A DNA stretch of 64,000 nt from Strix aluco (lineage: Eukaryota; Chordata; Aves; Strigiformes; Strigidae). The position numbers and the translations under genes were made by a program. The stretch is from positions 10,107,985-10,171,984 of the forward strand of contig NC_133940.1 of the NCBI RefSeq assembly GCF_031877795.1, read 5' to 3'. Position 1 is the stretch's first letter. Each line of letters begins with the position of its first letter. The notes below the pieces were generated by a model. The model did not search any database. It saw only the letters and a list, made by a program, of their open reading frames with translations, and was not told where the DNA came from. Shown piece by piece: positions 52,401-64,000 of the stretch.

Positions 52401-55400
52401 CACTGCCAGTGGTTTTATGGAAACATGTAATGGACGAAGCTGCCACTGTAAAGTGCTCCTGGGCAAGGAGGAGATGTGACTAAAGCACAGGGACAATAAG
52501 TGACAGCTACTGCATGTCCTCTCTGCAGTCAGAGCAGAGACACACTAGCTGCCAACAGAGGCAGCAGTGACGTAATCCCCGCAAAGCTGGGTCATGTGTG
52601 CTTTTTAGGACACGAAATGACAGAGATGAAAAAAATAAACACGGGCTACCCAGGGCTCTTTAGAAGAAAGAAATAAGAGTCAAGTCAGAGCCACGCTGTC
52701 ACTCATGGGCACTCCTGTGAAGAACGCAGGACTGGCATAAAGTGGTGATTGCTCAACCAGACCCTGACGTGCTGCTAATACATGATGAGCAAGAGGCTTG
52801 GAAAACCTGCTAGGACAGAAAGAACAGGACATGTTGCTCTTGCAGAGCCAGGGTAAAAACAACAAAAAATATCCACTGGGAAACCCGCCTCCCCTGCACA
52901 CTGCCCGACTGTGGGAAAGGCAGTTTTCCTCTCCTACAGGGCCTGCCTCACCCTCTCCCTCCTGATCTGCAGGGAGCACCCTACTTGCAAAGCTGAGGGC
53001 AAGGCAGCCCAGCCAAGCCTGTGGATTAGGACAAGCAGGAATTTCTCCCAACTCCCTCTGCAGCTTGGAAAACATGCTTTAGCCTTGGCCAGCAGCACAC
53101 CCTGCTAACCTGATCCCTGAGGCCCCTCGTGGAGGCAGCTCCATCCCTGCAAAAGCAGGCAACAGCGCTGGGCCAGGGGGACAGGCTGCAGGGACAGCAC
53201 AATCCCCCCCTTGGCCCTGTGCAACCTCGTGCGAGGAAGGCTAGAGAGATCTCGCTGCCAGAGCACGGGGCAACCGCTGAGGAGGGGGATTGCAGCCACT
53301 CGCCCAGGAGAGCCAAGCGGAGGTAGGAACGCCCACAGGGTGCTCCAGGAGCTGGACGGTACCTCCCCACATGCTACCTCTAGCCAGCCACACGCGGCAA
53401 GCAGAGAGAACTGGCTAGGCAAGATTGAGCTCGACAGCCTGCCGAGACCACATCAGGTACCAACTTCTTTTGATCTCTCTCTACCTGCACCTTTTGTTAA
53501 ATTCTCCCAAAAGACTTCCCCACACCCTAGGCCCTGTTACTGACACCTCCAAGCACTACAGTCCCTACCTTAAGGCACAGGCAGGAAGATGAGGGGTTTG
53601 TGAAACAGCACCTGCAGGACACGTTTAGGGGTCACCAGAGACCCAGCCAAGACCACACAACTCTCCTGTACTTGCCAAAGGGGATAACCTTGGCCAGCTC
53701 TGTCCCCCCGCTGCACAGACACACCCCCCCCCCACAAGCGCAGTTGTGATCGTATCATATCAGCAGTGTCGGTCTCATCTGCTTTGTGCTATCTGCATGT
53801 TCACTGCCCACCTGCTCTCTTCTGAATGTTGCTCCCATGGGATGGGACACCAGAGACCCGCCTAGACAGTGGCTGCCCAGCCCCAGCACACAAAAGCCTC
53901 CTTGCAGTGTGAGGAGGGAACCAGAGAGCGCTGTGGTCCACACATCTGGTCTAGTCAGTGTCTTCTGTGCTTCTCAGGTCCCCAGCTGCTGCTGTACAGC
54001 ATGCAAAGTTTCTTGGTTTTCCTTCCTACCTGAAGATGTGTTTGGAGACAAGGACCAGCAACACGCGTGTTAATCAGCAACACCGGAGAAGCTGGTTGCT
54101 TTTCAGTTACACCAGTCTTCATGTTTTTCATCATGCCGGTATCTTGAGTGAATTATCCTCTAGACATACCTAGAGTAGAGAGCTCTGAGCACTCCTGTCC
54201 TCAGGAAGGACTTTCTGCTGGGCCCTCTAAGGGCTTTTACCTCCAGTCTCTGGGCTGGCTGTTACACCACCTGCTTGATCATCTTCTCTATACTTTGCTT
54301 AGAACAGAAAGCAGCCAAAAGCAATTTTTGCAGAGCCCCAAGCCTCTACAAATTTATTTTAAATCTTTTAAAATAAATGTATTATGTATATGTTATTTGC
54401 CATATTATGTAAGCGCTGGGCATGAGTCTGTGAAGCACTGACTCTCCTGAAAACTCCAAACGCTCAGTCTCAAGCCCTTTAAGAAAATCCCACTGTGTTC
54501 AATGAGACTGTGTGTAGTCACTTTGTGCTTCCTTGACCTTTTTTTTTTTTTTTTTAATTTACAAATATCTGGGTTAACAGCCTTGTTCTCCTGGGCTGCC
54601 AGAAACCACCTCTAGTCCTCAAGAGGTATGCAACACAACCCTGAAAGAGTTAGGAAAACCAGTAATACTCTTTACATACAAAATGTGAATTACTGTCGTT
54701 TTTTAAAAAAAGTTCTTATAATGAACTTACCATTTGCCTTTTGTTTTCTATTAAGTTTGATCCAATTATTCCAAGAAACGACCCAAAACCAAGCTGAAAA
54801 ACAACATATTGTTAGCATTTAGATCAGGATGATATCCAACATATTTTACATAGACAGAACACAATTAAATCCAGAAGCAGCAAAAGAACATACTGCGGAT
54901 GTGTGAGTACTCTTCCTTCAGCAAGGAATCAGTGGAGTCTCTCACTAGTAGGAACTATGAAGTGTATCCCTTACGTGACACTAAAAGCATGTGTAGAAAC
55001 CAAAAGGATGAGTTCTGAATTCCGTCCCCTCCCCAGTGATGCTGAGAAATGGCTGGTGGATGAGGATACACACTGCTGTCTTGGAACAACCCTACCTCCA
55101 GACGCAAACCTAGCAGGACCACATCACTAGCATCTCCAGGACCAAAGGTGTGATCAATCACCTAAGTTTTCAACTTGGAGAGCTTCCTGCTGTGAAGTAT
55201 GAAATAGGAAAGAATTATACTCAGGAAGATTTAGCAGTTTTCTGCTGGCTTCTCCCTCATTTCCAGGGGTAAGGATGCAGGGTCTTCTACCAGAAGAGCT
55301 TACACCAGCCCAGCCAACAGAATAAGATACTCCAGCAAAACCATCTTTTCTTGCTGCCATAACTGACAACACTGTTCTTACTTCAGCTCAGTGAAGTCAG

Positions 55401-58400
55401 CCAGGAGTGTGATTTTCCATGTCCTTTCTCCATAGCCTTAAGCTATTTAATCACACTAAATAAAAGTTTCTAGGCCAGAGCACACCTCAGCCAGGCCAGA
55501 AGCAGGGACTTCAACCAGGAAACACAGATTATGAGGGGAGATGCAGCAGTACTTCTGTGTCACACCAAGAAAGGTCTTTGATCAATATAGAGCATATCCA
55601 ACTCCACTTCTATGGGTTGGCAAAATGAGAAATGCTGGAAGAGTCCTACAGTTGGACTGGTCGTATTAAACAGGTACAAATCCAGTCAATAGACTAGGGG
55701 GGCAGTGAAGATCCGGGTGAGAATGTCAAATAACTGGCCAACTCCTCAGGACGCAGAATAACGCACAAGACAAGCTGCAGTGATTCAAGAATGAGTCAAC
55801 TAACGTGGAATCGATATTTTAAGATCCAGGGATAGAAAACAAAGGTTTAAGAAATCCGATACTAACAAGCAGAGGCACGTGCAGAGATTAGCAGATGCAA
55901 ATGTGACTAAAAGTTGGGCTTAAATCTTTCCCTGCTCTGCTTAAGCCCAGTAACATTTGGTGCAGTGCCGCGGGCAGCACGGGCTGCTGGCGCAAACGGC
56001 AGAGATTAAAGTGGAGCAGCCGATCAGACTGCTGCTTCCCAGCTGCCTGCCCTGCACTCTGAGCTCTCGGAGACTGTTGTCCCCACATCAGGGACAAACT
56101 GCCATGGTAGGAAGCACAACAAAGCCAGGTGCTGCTTAGCACTGGGACAGCAGGCAGGCAGGGCAGAGAGCCAGGGGCACTGCTGAACTGCCCCAAACTG
56201 ATCTGCCAGTGCTTCTGGGCTTATTGTTTTGTTCAGCTTGGGCAAGCAACAGCCCCCACCTTCTCCAAGTAACTGGAGTTTTACAGCTCAGTTTCAAGCC
56301 CAATACCTGGGAGATCCAGGCATTAGCAGCAACATGGATCCAGGCCCTATTTTCAGTCTGGTGATGTTTAGCAGCAAGGAAGTTGTGTGGCAACACACAC
56401 CTAAGACAAATGCTCAAGAAAAACGTTTTGTGCCCTTTGAGCTTGATCCAACACATTTAAGAGGAACGTCCACATGGTGTTTCACAGCCGCCTCAAACCA
56501 TAAGGTAAAATACTTAAGATGATTTAAGATGATTCCAAAAAAAGAAATTAGCAAGTCTGTACATCCAACAGATGAAGACCAAATAAATCAGTGGATTCTC
56601 ATTAATTAATGGGCATTCTCATTGCATTAATGGAAAAACCACTCGTTCTTCTATGAATGGGGCAAAGAGATCTTAGTAGTCTGCATCACTTGCATCACTT
56701 ATTTGCTGGTGGGCCCTCTGGGATGTCTGTCTGAAAGGAGGACAGGACACAAAATGAATGTGCTTTTCCAGAGTAAAGCCCCAGGCCAACATGCTTGACA
56801 AGGAACCATTACAGAAGAGGTTTGCCAGTCAAAGCCTGAGAACGGTCAGTCATTTACACAGATGTCGGAACCTGGTATAACTTGGAGACAACACACATAT
56901 CTTACAGCTCAGGCATCCAGCCGCAGGCAAGGATATTTCCCACAGACGCACAGTGGGGGTGTTCACAGATGTAGTCGTGAAGGTGTCAGTGGTTATGGAG
57001 GAGGGTAAAGGCAGCCTGGCTACAGGACATGTCATGGGACCCTCTGCTACAGCTTCTCCAGTTGCATCAATGAGAAACTGCACTGTTTGGGGAAAAAAAA
57101 AAAAACAAAAAAAACCCCAACAAAACCCCAACCAAATAAAATCCCACTGATGTGTGGAATATCCAGTGCCCAGATCTGTCCTTCCTCTGGAGCAAAGACC
57201 AGGGAAGATTATCCCCAATATCAGACAACCACTTCTTTGCATGTTTCCTCCTTGCACAAGAGGTGTTTGCCCAAGACACACAAGTTAAAGGAGGAAAGAA
57301 GGGTGCATTAGGCATGGCAGTGATGAGACATCTGATGTCCCATGAGAAGATCCCATCCATGGATCTGGGCCATGCATGAAGAAGCCACCCAGCACACAAA
57401 GAGACTTCTGGCTCTATCTGTTCCTTACTAATGCAGGGCACTCAGGGTATGACTAACAGTGGTGCACCACTAACGGTGCACAGAAACCCCCGACGGAGAT
57501 GTGCGCAGGCCTAGCATTCATGTGAAGTTCTGGATGACAAGACCTGCAACGAGCTGCTTCTTTGGGGCTGTGGAAGCCACCTGCTTGGGGACGACTCACC
57601 GAGTACTCATGCACCACAGCAAGCCCTTTTTCCACAGTAAAGGGAGAAATCCCAGCTTGTTACGAAACATCAGCTATTTTAAGCACCTGCTGAAGCATCC
57701 AGCAGCACACTGAAATGTTTTTCTGTGCAGTGAGAGAGGTGAGGTCATTGCATATTTCCACACAGCGGATTAGTGAACTGAAAGGGGGAATTTGGTGACA
57801 AACACAAACTGTCAGGGTGCCTCTGAATAAAGTAACTCAACGCCCTTCCCGAGTCCAGGAATTCATTAATTCCTTGAGTAGACCAAATCTTATAAAAGCG
57901 TAAGCAATGCTGACGTTCCCGGAGCACAAATAGCATGGGCGATGTCAAGGGGATGTGAACAACAGGCTCTAGCCATCTGCATCAGTCTGCAGGACCTGCT
58001 CTGAAGCACGAGATTCAACTCGGGCTGACAGAGCGTAGGCTAAGTGCGGAGAGCTTGAAGCCAGCCTATCACCTTTCTCAACACCTTCCTTCTATATTTC
58101 TCTTTAAAAAAAAAGATCAGGCCTAAATGCAAGAGTTACTGGGACAAGCCAGAAAATCACTCCTAAACCGAAGAGGCCAAATGTTCCATGCTAATGGCTG
58201 TAAAGGGGCTTTCTTCAGTCACAGAAGAGCTTGTCCACAGAGAACTATAAACCTCCCTGAGACCAGCAATATGTGGCAAATAAATCAAACCGCAACAAGG
58301 CAGGAACAAGTCTCCACCTAGTTATCTGGACTGGCTTTAAGCCTCCAACTTGGAGGCTCCAAACCTAAAGGCACAGCACTCCACAGCTGTTACACCAGGA

Positions 58401-61400
58401 GCCTCTAGCTGGGGGGCTGCACTTACGCTCAACCTGCTAAGACACCTAATTTGGCTGCAGCTCAGTCCTTTTTGTGCTTCTTTTTGAGCATGTCTCAGAC
58501 ACGCATAGGAACAGACCAGGACTTGCTTTCCAGCTTGTTAGACCTCTGCTCATGCTGGGAGGGGCATGATGTACTTGCCCCTTATGTTTCTGCAGGAGGT
58601 TATATATCTACTGGCAAGAAGGCTGGGCACCAGTGGTCTTCTCTAAATTAAGCCATTTGAAGCTACAAGATTGTCCTTTGCCCATTTTCATCTGTTGATA
58701 ACAAAAAGAAGAAATGGATGTACTAGCTGCTTTGATGTGCATGCTCCCCTGGCAAGCTGCCACAGCTATTGCTAACGTGCTTCTCCTCATTCAGGGACTC
58801 CGAATCTGCAAGTGAACTTTGTGACCACGAGTTCACATGAACAGTATTTCAAGACCTGGTCTCTCAACTGTTCTTGGCACTGATGGCCCTTCTCTGCCTT
58901 ACTTCTGTCCGGGGTTAATGTGATATATGCAAACAAAGAAGTTCTAAGGTTGCTTTGACTGACATAAGACCTATTTATCTGTCTCACTGTTAGCTCAAAA
59001 GCATGTTATTACCTAAGCTCAGAGGAAGCTGCCACTTGGATGGGATTTTTGCATGGGAATGAGCAGCAGGTGCAAAATAATAATAAAACAAATAAATCAA
59101 ATGGCAATGAAGTAGCTGAGCATAATATTCAGGACAAGATCACCCTTTATAACATTCGCAGCATTACAAGGGACTTTGTAGGCAATAAGTTTTCTAGACC
59201 TACCTAGGAGTTCTATACTTACAATAACCCCTGGGTAATAACCTCCAACAGTCACATTTTGGGTTCTTGTTGTAGCAGCTAGGCCCACCGTTAGAATTAA
59301 TACTGACACAATGAGGAGAGTCACAGTTACGTAGAGGGAATTTCTTTTTCTTCTATTGAACGACCCTAAAAACACACATACACAACAGAATTTGCTGATT
59401 CCATCTGGGGACAGTCACAGTACCGCAAACTTCTCCTCCCACCATCAATCACATCGTGGTGAAATTTCTTCTAACTTGAGAATATTTTTGGGTTCGGCTG
59501 TTGCTTTTCACCTTCACTAACATGCTCTATCAAGCATTACTAGGGCATCTGAATTCACATTTTCTTATCATTGACTTATCATTGCTCTGACGTAGATGAA
59601 CAGAGCCTTAAGAACTGTAACTTGGCAAAGCTTATTTGGATACACGGGAGCCTCCCAGCCCCTCTGGCCTGGGGCAAATGAACTAATGAGAAATATTACC
59701 ATTAGGCATTTATATATTTTCTGATCTGTCTACTTACATCAAGCTAAATAACCACACTGTACGCCACTTGTTTTGAGGGGGAAAATCTTGGCTGTAATCA
59801 TATCATAAGGCATCCACAATTTTCCATGCAAATGAGACATCACCAGTAACAGCCACTTCTCCTCCTCCTGTAGTATCATCCTCTACTTTCAGCAAGGACT
59901 AGGTATTTTTAGATGCTTGAATAATGAATTTGTGGATTAGTAAAACTCATCTGCAGCTGCCTGATTATGTTTTTTTTTTCTTTTGTATATTTATAGATCT
60001 CCCAAATGAGCATAAATATAAAATAGTGATTCCATCAGCCAAGAGGAAAGCTGGCTGCAATGTTACGCTCAGCAACATCTTTAGGTGTGTTTGTTCAGCG
60101 TGTGCTCCGCCATCTTTACATCACTTTGTGGAACAGTCCTTCTGATTACATTTCATACATTATGTAGACATAACCCAGAACCTGTGAGAGTGGCTGGTAG
60201 GATAACAGACTGTAACAGTCCCCTGTTGTGCTCCCTGTGGGCTGCTGGGGCCACCCAGAATCCCATCCCTGCAGCCTGGGGCTCTCCAATGAACCCTGGG
60301 AGCAGGCAAAGGTATTTCCCAGCGCAGAGGCTCCCAAGTGATGTGCATGCTATCAGCACTTCTCAGAGTGTTTCAGAGAAGGGCAGGGACATGTCCCAAG
60401 ACCAAGGAGCTGCTTTCACCATTGCTGAGTGTATTCCCTAATACAAACCATGTTGGGAACCCCCATCTGAGGTGTTCAGGGGCTCCCTGACAGCCTGTAT
60501 GAGGTGAGATAAGACACCTGCAGAAAGGCCAGGAGGAAAGACTCAGCCAAGTCAAGCACAACCTCCTTGTCCAAATTCTCCAGAGAGAAGAGCACACCAG
60601 GCCTTGCTGAGCAGCTTTCTGTCTTGAAGGTATACGCCCCAGATGCCCAGAGGTCCTTCTTTAGGGTCTGTGTATATTTGCAGCACTGCTAGAGAGATCT
60701 TTTCACCCTAACAGCTATACCGATGCAGCCATACGGACACACACTGGTACAAATTATCTCCTTTCCTCTTCAGGGACAGCTCTCCCCAGGGAAGAGCACA
60801 GCAGCTCCCCGCTGCTCCAAGGTGACCCACCAGCCGTGCTGCTGGTGGGAGCGCTCCCTCCCTGTGCTGGTCCATGCTCGGGGCTGGCACGGCTGCCATG
60901 GGCACGGGGCTGGATCATTTCACTCACACCAACCAGATGAACTTGAAATCACAGACAAGTCCTAAACCTGGGGCTTAAAAACCCAACACAAGGAGATGAA
61001 AGGCAAGACAGGTTTATAAAGAAAAGCAACATCCTTTTTGACTGAACAGTGTCTCTGGAAGGAAAGGTCTCCACCCACAAACCTTCTGCTCATGTCCTGG
61101 AGCACAACTGTGGCTGCACCACTGGGACAACACTGGGTCTAAGAGCAAGGAGCCTGACAGCTAGCTAGTCCTTAGCTGGAATGAACAGCTAGACAGTTAC
61201 TAATTCCAAACAAAATAAAATTAAATAACTTCTAGAGAACCCTAAGATCCAGGCTGGATCTTTTATCAGTGATCCTTAAGTTTTTCATGCTATTTTTTAC
61301 AGGATGGAGATAAAGGTACCCAACTGTTTGCTGCAGGTTGCATTTGGGGATAAGCTTTTTATTCTGCTAAATCTGCCAAATAAATCAATAATACAAAATC

Positions 61401-63788
61401 TAAGACTTCTAAAACATTTAAAATTCATTAAGATATCAGGTCATTCTGTACCTATTGCCTCCCAAATACTATAGCTTGTGCCATGCTCCAATTTGAATAT
61501 AATCGTTTAAATACAAGTGTCACATAAACATCTTAAAATTCCAAAGTACTGGGACCAAAGGTTTAGCTGAACAAAACTTTGGGAAGTGGAGAAAAAATTG
61601 CTACTTCTCACATAGATTAGTTCTGAAAGGAGAGAGTGAACCTGTCTTGCTTACACACATGGTAGATAACCAAAATTTGATTACTGCTACAGTTTGGCTG
61701 GCAAGTGAGCAGAAGGTAAGTAAAACCAGCCATATGTTCCTTACACAGCTTAAACTCTTTACAGTTAGGCTGTGTGTGTGCAGATGTTTGTGTGCTGTGC
61801 AAAACCACCCTGCAGAGCACACCTGAGTGAGCGTTGTGGGTACGTGAGCACAGCATTTACACACGCAAAGGATATTCCTGCAGTTCCACCAGAGATGCTT
61901 CCAAAAGTTACAATGAAAAAACCTGCAAAATGTGCTCTTTTCCTCAAAACCAGAGTATTTTGTAACAGCATTTCTGCAGGAAAACACTCTAAAAGCAGCG
62001 GCTTGAAACAGTGTTTATGGATTCTGGACTTGTTTCAGAACCACCATGTTTTCCACTCTTGCATTTCTACATTGTTTCCCAGCTCACAACAGGCACACAC
62101 CAACACCCAACACAGAAGCGTAACAAAAGGTTTCCAACTGGAAAACTTACGAAAGCTTTCAATATTCCTCATAAGATTAAAAACCAACCAACCAAACACC
62201 AAAATGCTTTTATTCCAAGTCCTGACAAAACCAACCATAATCCTTTTAACTTGATATTAGAGAGAGATGTGAAATTGAAGAGATAATGTGATTACCTCCA
62301 CTTCAGTCATGTACTGGGGCACTAATTCCATTTTTCCTTTCTCTGAAAACACATTTTGTTACGTGTATATTGAGAAAGTGATTTTGTACTTCTGTAAAGA
62401 TGCTTGTCGCTGCTTCAGCATACATGGGCTCATACACAGTATCTCCACTGATAGCTGCTAAAGGGCTGCCCTGGCAAAATCGTCTCCACATTAATTTTTG
62501 ACTAAAGTATTCCCCACTACATCATTTTTCTCTTCACTGCCGAGCTTGGTACAGCTTCACACACAGAAGCGGAGCTACGACAGCTTTGCTATCTCTGCAT
62601 TTAAGAAACAGTGATAGCCTTTTCTCTGTGATTTATCCACATTAGACACTTCCAAACTTGCAGTGTTGTGGTGGTTTGAAACACCGTGTTTAACTCTGTG
62701 AGGAAGGTGTAAAGAAACTAGTGCTATCTATAGTCTGGCTATTTCTTTTGCTAAAATGGCACTCAGAATGTGGACAGGCTTCAGAAAGACCATTTTTATT
62801 TTAAGCCCTGGAAACATCCTCCTCTTATAGCTGCCATGTATAAGCACACTCTAAAACCAAGGATGTAGCAGGTTTTTCCAGATTACTTTAAAAGTTTGCA
62901 ATAATACCTATCTTTGTACAGCTCCTGATTTACTTAAGATTTTTCTGATTATCAGAAGAAAATAGACAAGATGGCACAGAAACCGCAACGACTTCTCCAT
63001 CTTGTTCTTTGGGGGGGGAAAAGCCACAAACAAAGAATAAGCGCAAAGTAGTCCAAGCTTTAACTTTTACCCTAGGGGAACGGGGGGGGCAAAGCGCACC
63101 GAGCCGCTCTTCATCCCAGCCCTCCTCCTTTTGTTCCACTTCTCGGCTAAAAAACCGTTACTGAGCGAGCCGTGACCCGCACCGCACTCGAATTCGGGGC
63201 CCTGCTGGCAGGCGCAGGGGAGTGGACTCCGCTGGCCTCTGGCCGGGTGGCTCATCCCCTGCTCGGGTGGGCAAGCGGCCACGATCAGCGGGCGCGGAGC
63301 GGCGCGAGGGACCCTCTGCCCTCCCCGGGGAGATGGGGAGCGCGGCCAGGGCCGCGGGCGCGCACCCCCTCCCCGCGCCCGAGCATGCTGCGCGACCCGG
63401 GGGCTGCCTCCGCCCGGGCAGCGAACCGCCCCACGGCGGGGGGGCGGGGGGGGGCTCTGCCGCGGCCCCGCACCGGGGCGGGGGGAGACGGACCGTCCCT
63501 CTGCGGCTGAAACCGCGCCTGAACGGCGGCGGGGCGCGCAGGGGAGCGGGGCCGGGGGAGGCGGCGGGCGCCCCGGCGGGGCGGGTGGTGGGGAGGGAGG
63601 GGGACGGTCCGGCTGGGGCGGCGGCGCCCCCGAGGACCCACCGCCCAAAATGGCCGCGCGCCCCCGGCCCCCGCGCAGCGCGGCGCATCCTCCCGGCCCG
63701 GCGGGGCCCCCCCCCCGCCGCGACACTCACCCACGGAGTCGGGCAGCGCAACGCCGCCCGGGCGCTGCTGAGTCAGGGACTGCCGCAT
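34418..63788 (-). CDS. TMEM255A: TMEM255A (FAM70A), four-pass membrane protein
   Basis: The molecular role is not well known. Nine coding exons on the minus strand: 63788-63731, 59365-59223, 54793-54731, 49144-49055, 47160-47098, 46041-45953, 41156-40994, 39704-39561 and 34576-34418. They total 972 bases and 323 residues; human isoforms are about 349 and 325. Four hydrophobic segments lie at about residues 30-50 ([20 protein letters not shown]), 62-80, 89-109 ([18 protein letters not shown]) and 199-219 ([19 protein letters not shown]). A sequon NVT lies after the first. A Cys-rich loop CFCCDLYNC precedes segment 4, and the cytoplasmic tail ends with PPRY and PPPY, typical WW-domain ligands. 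All introns are GT-AG. Exon 7 has a TAGCAG double acceptor. Exons 5-6 join without the roughly 24-residue segment of the long human isoform. The start at 63788 ([10 protein letters not shown]) matches human MHQSLTQQRS; the upstream in-frame ATG at 63842 is not supported by homology. Confidence 0.96.
35063..35625 (+). mobile_element. Solo LTR, ERVL type, with 5-bp target duplication
   Basis: The element starts TGTCCTGGTTTCAGCTGGG and ends GGTTAAACCATGACA, 563 bases, with the TG...CA ends of an LTR. It is flanked on both sides by GGTGG (35058-35062 and 35626-35630), a 5-base target duplication typical of ERVL-type elements. No internal region is present, so it is a solo LTR left by recombination. 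It lies antisense to TMEM255A in intron 8. The perfect duplication suggests moderate age. Confidence 0.92.
36640..37090 (+). mobile_element. LTR-like stretch, family uncertain
   Basis: The stretch has a TATA-like AAGATATAAGG near 36780, a C-rich block CCCCCCAGCCAGCCTGAGACC, then CAGACAGGTTGTATGATC and a pyrimidine-rich tract, an arrangement like U3-R-U5 of some avian LTRs. I recall similar text in bird endogenous retroviruses, but ends and target duplications are not clear. Confidence 0.35.
39705..40993 (-). other. TMEM255A intron 7
   Basis: A 1.3-kb intron with no recognised repeat, exon or RNA gene. Confidence 0.5.
41154..41159 (-). other. TMEM255A: NAGNAG tandem splice acceptor, TMEM255A exon 7
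   Basis: The minus strand reads TTTTTCTAATCTAGCAGAGTAGAG. Using TAG gives GGA AAC AGA GTA GAG (G N R V E), as in human; using CAG gives GGA AAA GTA GAG (G K V E). The two proteins differ by one residue right after CFCCDLYNC. Confidence 0.8.
41157..45952 (-). other. TMEM255A intron 6
   Basis: A 4.8-kb intron, nearly half of it the CR1 at 42255-44378, inserted antisense to the gene. Flanking parts are single copy. Confidence 0.6.
42255..44378 (+). mobile_element. CR1 LINE, 2.1 kb, reverse transcriptase part
   Basis: A 5'-truncated CR1 that keeps most of the ORF2 reverse transcriptase and the 3' end. Visible parts in order: [84 protein letters not shown]; motif [17 protein letters not shown]; motif [21 protein letters not shown]; motif [48 protein letters not shown]. 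Open pieces are 42298-42516, 42556-42858, 42897-43385, 43410-43967 and 44001-44276. There is a frame change between 42858 and 42897, and stops interrupt the frame near 42514, 43383 and 43965. A short deletion lies near 44230, where FFTMRVVRHWNRLP-like residues are expected. The 3' tail is GATTCTGTGATTCTG. It is inactive. Confidence 0.95.
46042..47097 (-). other. TMEM255A intron 5
   Basis: A 1-kb intron. I searched by eye for the extra exon of the long mammalian isoform (VISSSTKNSPSTRVMRNL) and did not find it. Confidence 0.45.
47161..49054 (-). other. TMEM255A intron 4
   Basis: A 1.9-kb intron, single copy, with an A run near 48410-48424. No other feature is seen. Confidence 0.5.
51991..52028 (+). 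repeat. GGCA-rich short tandem repeat
   Basis: TGGCGGGCAGGCAGTGC is followed by TGGCAGGCAGGCAGGCAGTGC: a (GGCA)n tract in two related steps. Confidence 0.75.
54539..54555 (+). repeat. Homopolymer run of 17 T
   Basis: Seventeen T bases in TMEM255A intron 3; a simple tract. Confidence 0.85.
54794..59222 (-). other. TMEM255A intron 2
   Basis: A 4.4-kb intron. Apart from an A-rich tract near 57091-57118, no repeat or coding exon was recognised. Confidence 0.5.
59366..63730 (-). other. TMEM255A intron 1
   Basis: A 4.4-kb first intron whose upstream 650 bases lie in the CpG island. The remainder is AT-rich single-copy sequence with no recognised element. Confidence 0.5.
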
Positions 63789-64000
63789 GCTGCTGCTGCC
63801 GCCGCCGCCACCGGCGCTCCCCGCCGCAGCCCGCCGGGCCACGGCGGCGGACAGAGCCCCGGCAGCGGCCCCGCCGCGCCTGCGCGCTGGGGAGGGAGCG
63901 GCGGGGCCGCCCCGCCCCTGCCCCCGCCCGGCGCCGCGGCCCCGGCTCTCGGCGGGGAGGGCCCGGCCCCGAGCCGGGGGTGCTGCTCACCCCGTCCGCG
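63080..64000. promoter_or_regulatory. TMEM255A CpG island and promoter
   Basis: A dense CpG block spans exon 1 (63788-63731) and both flanks and continues to the window end. GCGCCTGCGC at 63876-63885 is a near-perfect NRF1 site (consensus YGCGCAYGCGCR), about 90 bases upstream of the start codon. No TATA box is seen. Long open frames here are products of GC bias. Confidence 0.8.

Larger units (their letters stand above)
49145..54730 (-). other. TMEM255A intron 3
   Basis: A 5.6-kb intron with no recognised exon or transposon. Simple tracts include A13-like at 52379-52392, a GGCA-rich run at 51991-52028, a C run near 53726 and T17 at 54539-54555. Confidence 0.5.

Noticed and set aside
63789-63842. 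Upstream in-frame ATG of TMEM255A giving MARRAAAGSAGGGG
   Set aside because: Human TMEM255A starts at MHQSLTQQ, matching 63788; the extension is low-complexity island sequence.

Overview
The window is vertebrate nuclear DNA, almost certainly from a bird. It has spliced genes with short introns, four sharp CpG islands, CR1 LINE fragments with the avian 3' end (ATTCTATGATT / GATTCTGTGATTCTG), and ERVL-type solo LTRs of kinds that I recall as common in bird genomes. Five protein genes were assembled exon by exon from the sequence: UPF3B (-), NDUFA1 (+), NKAP (-), ZBTB33/Kaiso (+) and TMEM255A (-). This is the gene order of human Xq24, which corresponds to chicken chromosome 4. The mammalian genes RNF113A (between UPF3B and NDUFA1) and AKAP14 (between NDUFA1 and NKAP) are not seen here.

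Layout. 1-380: flank downstream of UPF3B. 664-7716: UPF3B, ten coding exons. About 7120-8420: a CpG island acting as a head-to-head promoter for UPF3B and NDUFA1, holding two identical 30-bp blocks with a ZNF143/THAP11-like ACTAC...TCCC motif. 8157-8856: NDUFA1, three exons. 8949-14290: a repeat-rich spacer with one long antisense solo LTR, a CR1 3' end, a 31-base T run and a second LTR fragment. 15395-19607: NKAP, nine coding exons. About 19130-20250: the NKAP CpG island, with a possible divergent first exon. 20250-23750: gene-free spacer with a CR1 3' end. About 23750-25135: the ZBTB33 CpG island and non-coding 5' part. 25861-27900: ZBTB33, one coding exon, followed by a roughly 2.9-kb 3' UTR. 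30870-34120: intergenic. 34418-63788: TMEM255A, nine coding exons over 29 kb, whose introns carry a 2.1-kb CR1, a solo LTR with a 5-bp target duplication and a further LTR-like stretch. About 63080-64000: the TMEM255A CpG island.

The genes are a housekeeping cluster and do not form a pathway. UPF3B acts in nonsense-mediated decay at the exon junction complex. NDUFA1 is a small membrane subunit of respiratory complex I. NKAP is an RS-rich nuclear splicing/transcription cofactor. Kaiso is a BTB zinc-finger reader of methylated DNA. TMEM255A is a four-pass membrane protein of poorly known role. The sum of exon lengths is a multiple of three in every multi-exon gene and all splice phases agree, so these models are firm.

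The most notable observations are two GC-AG introns in the two genes that share one promoter, the tandem ZNF143-like blocks in that promoter, a NAGNAG acceptor in TMEM255A, and a possible spliced divergent transcript at the NKAP island. I found no novel multi-gene system, no CRISPR array, no tRNA or rRNA, and no intact mobile element.
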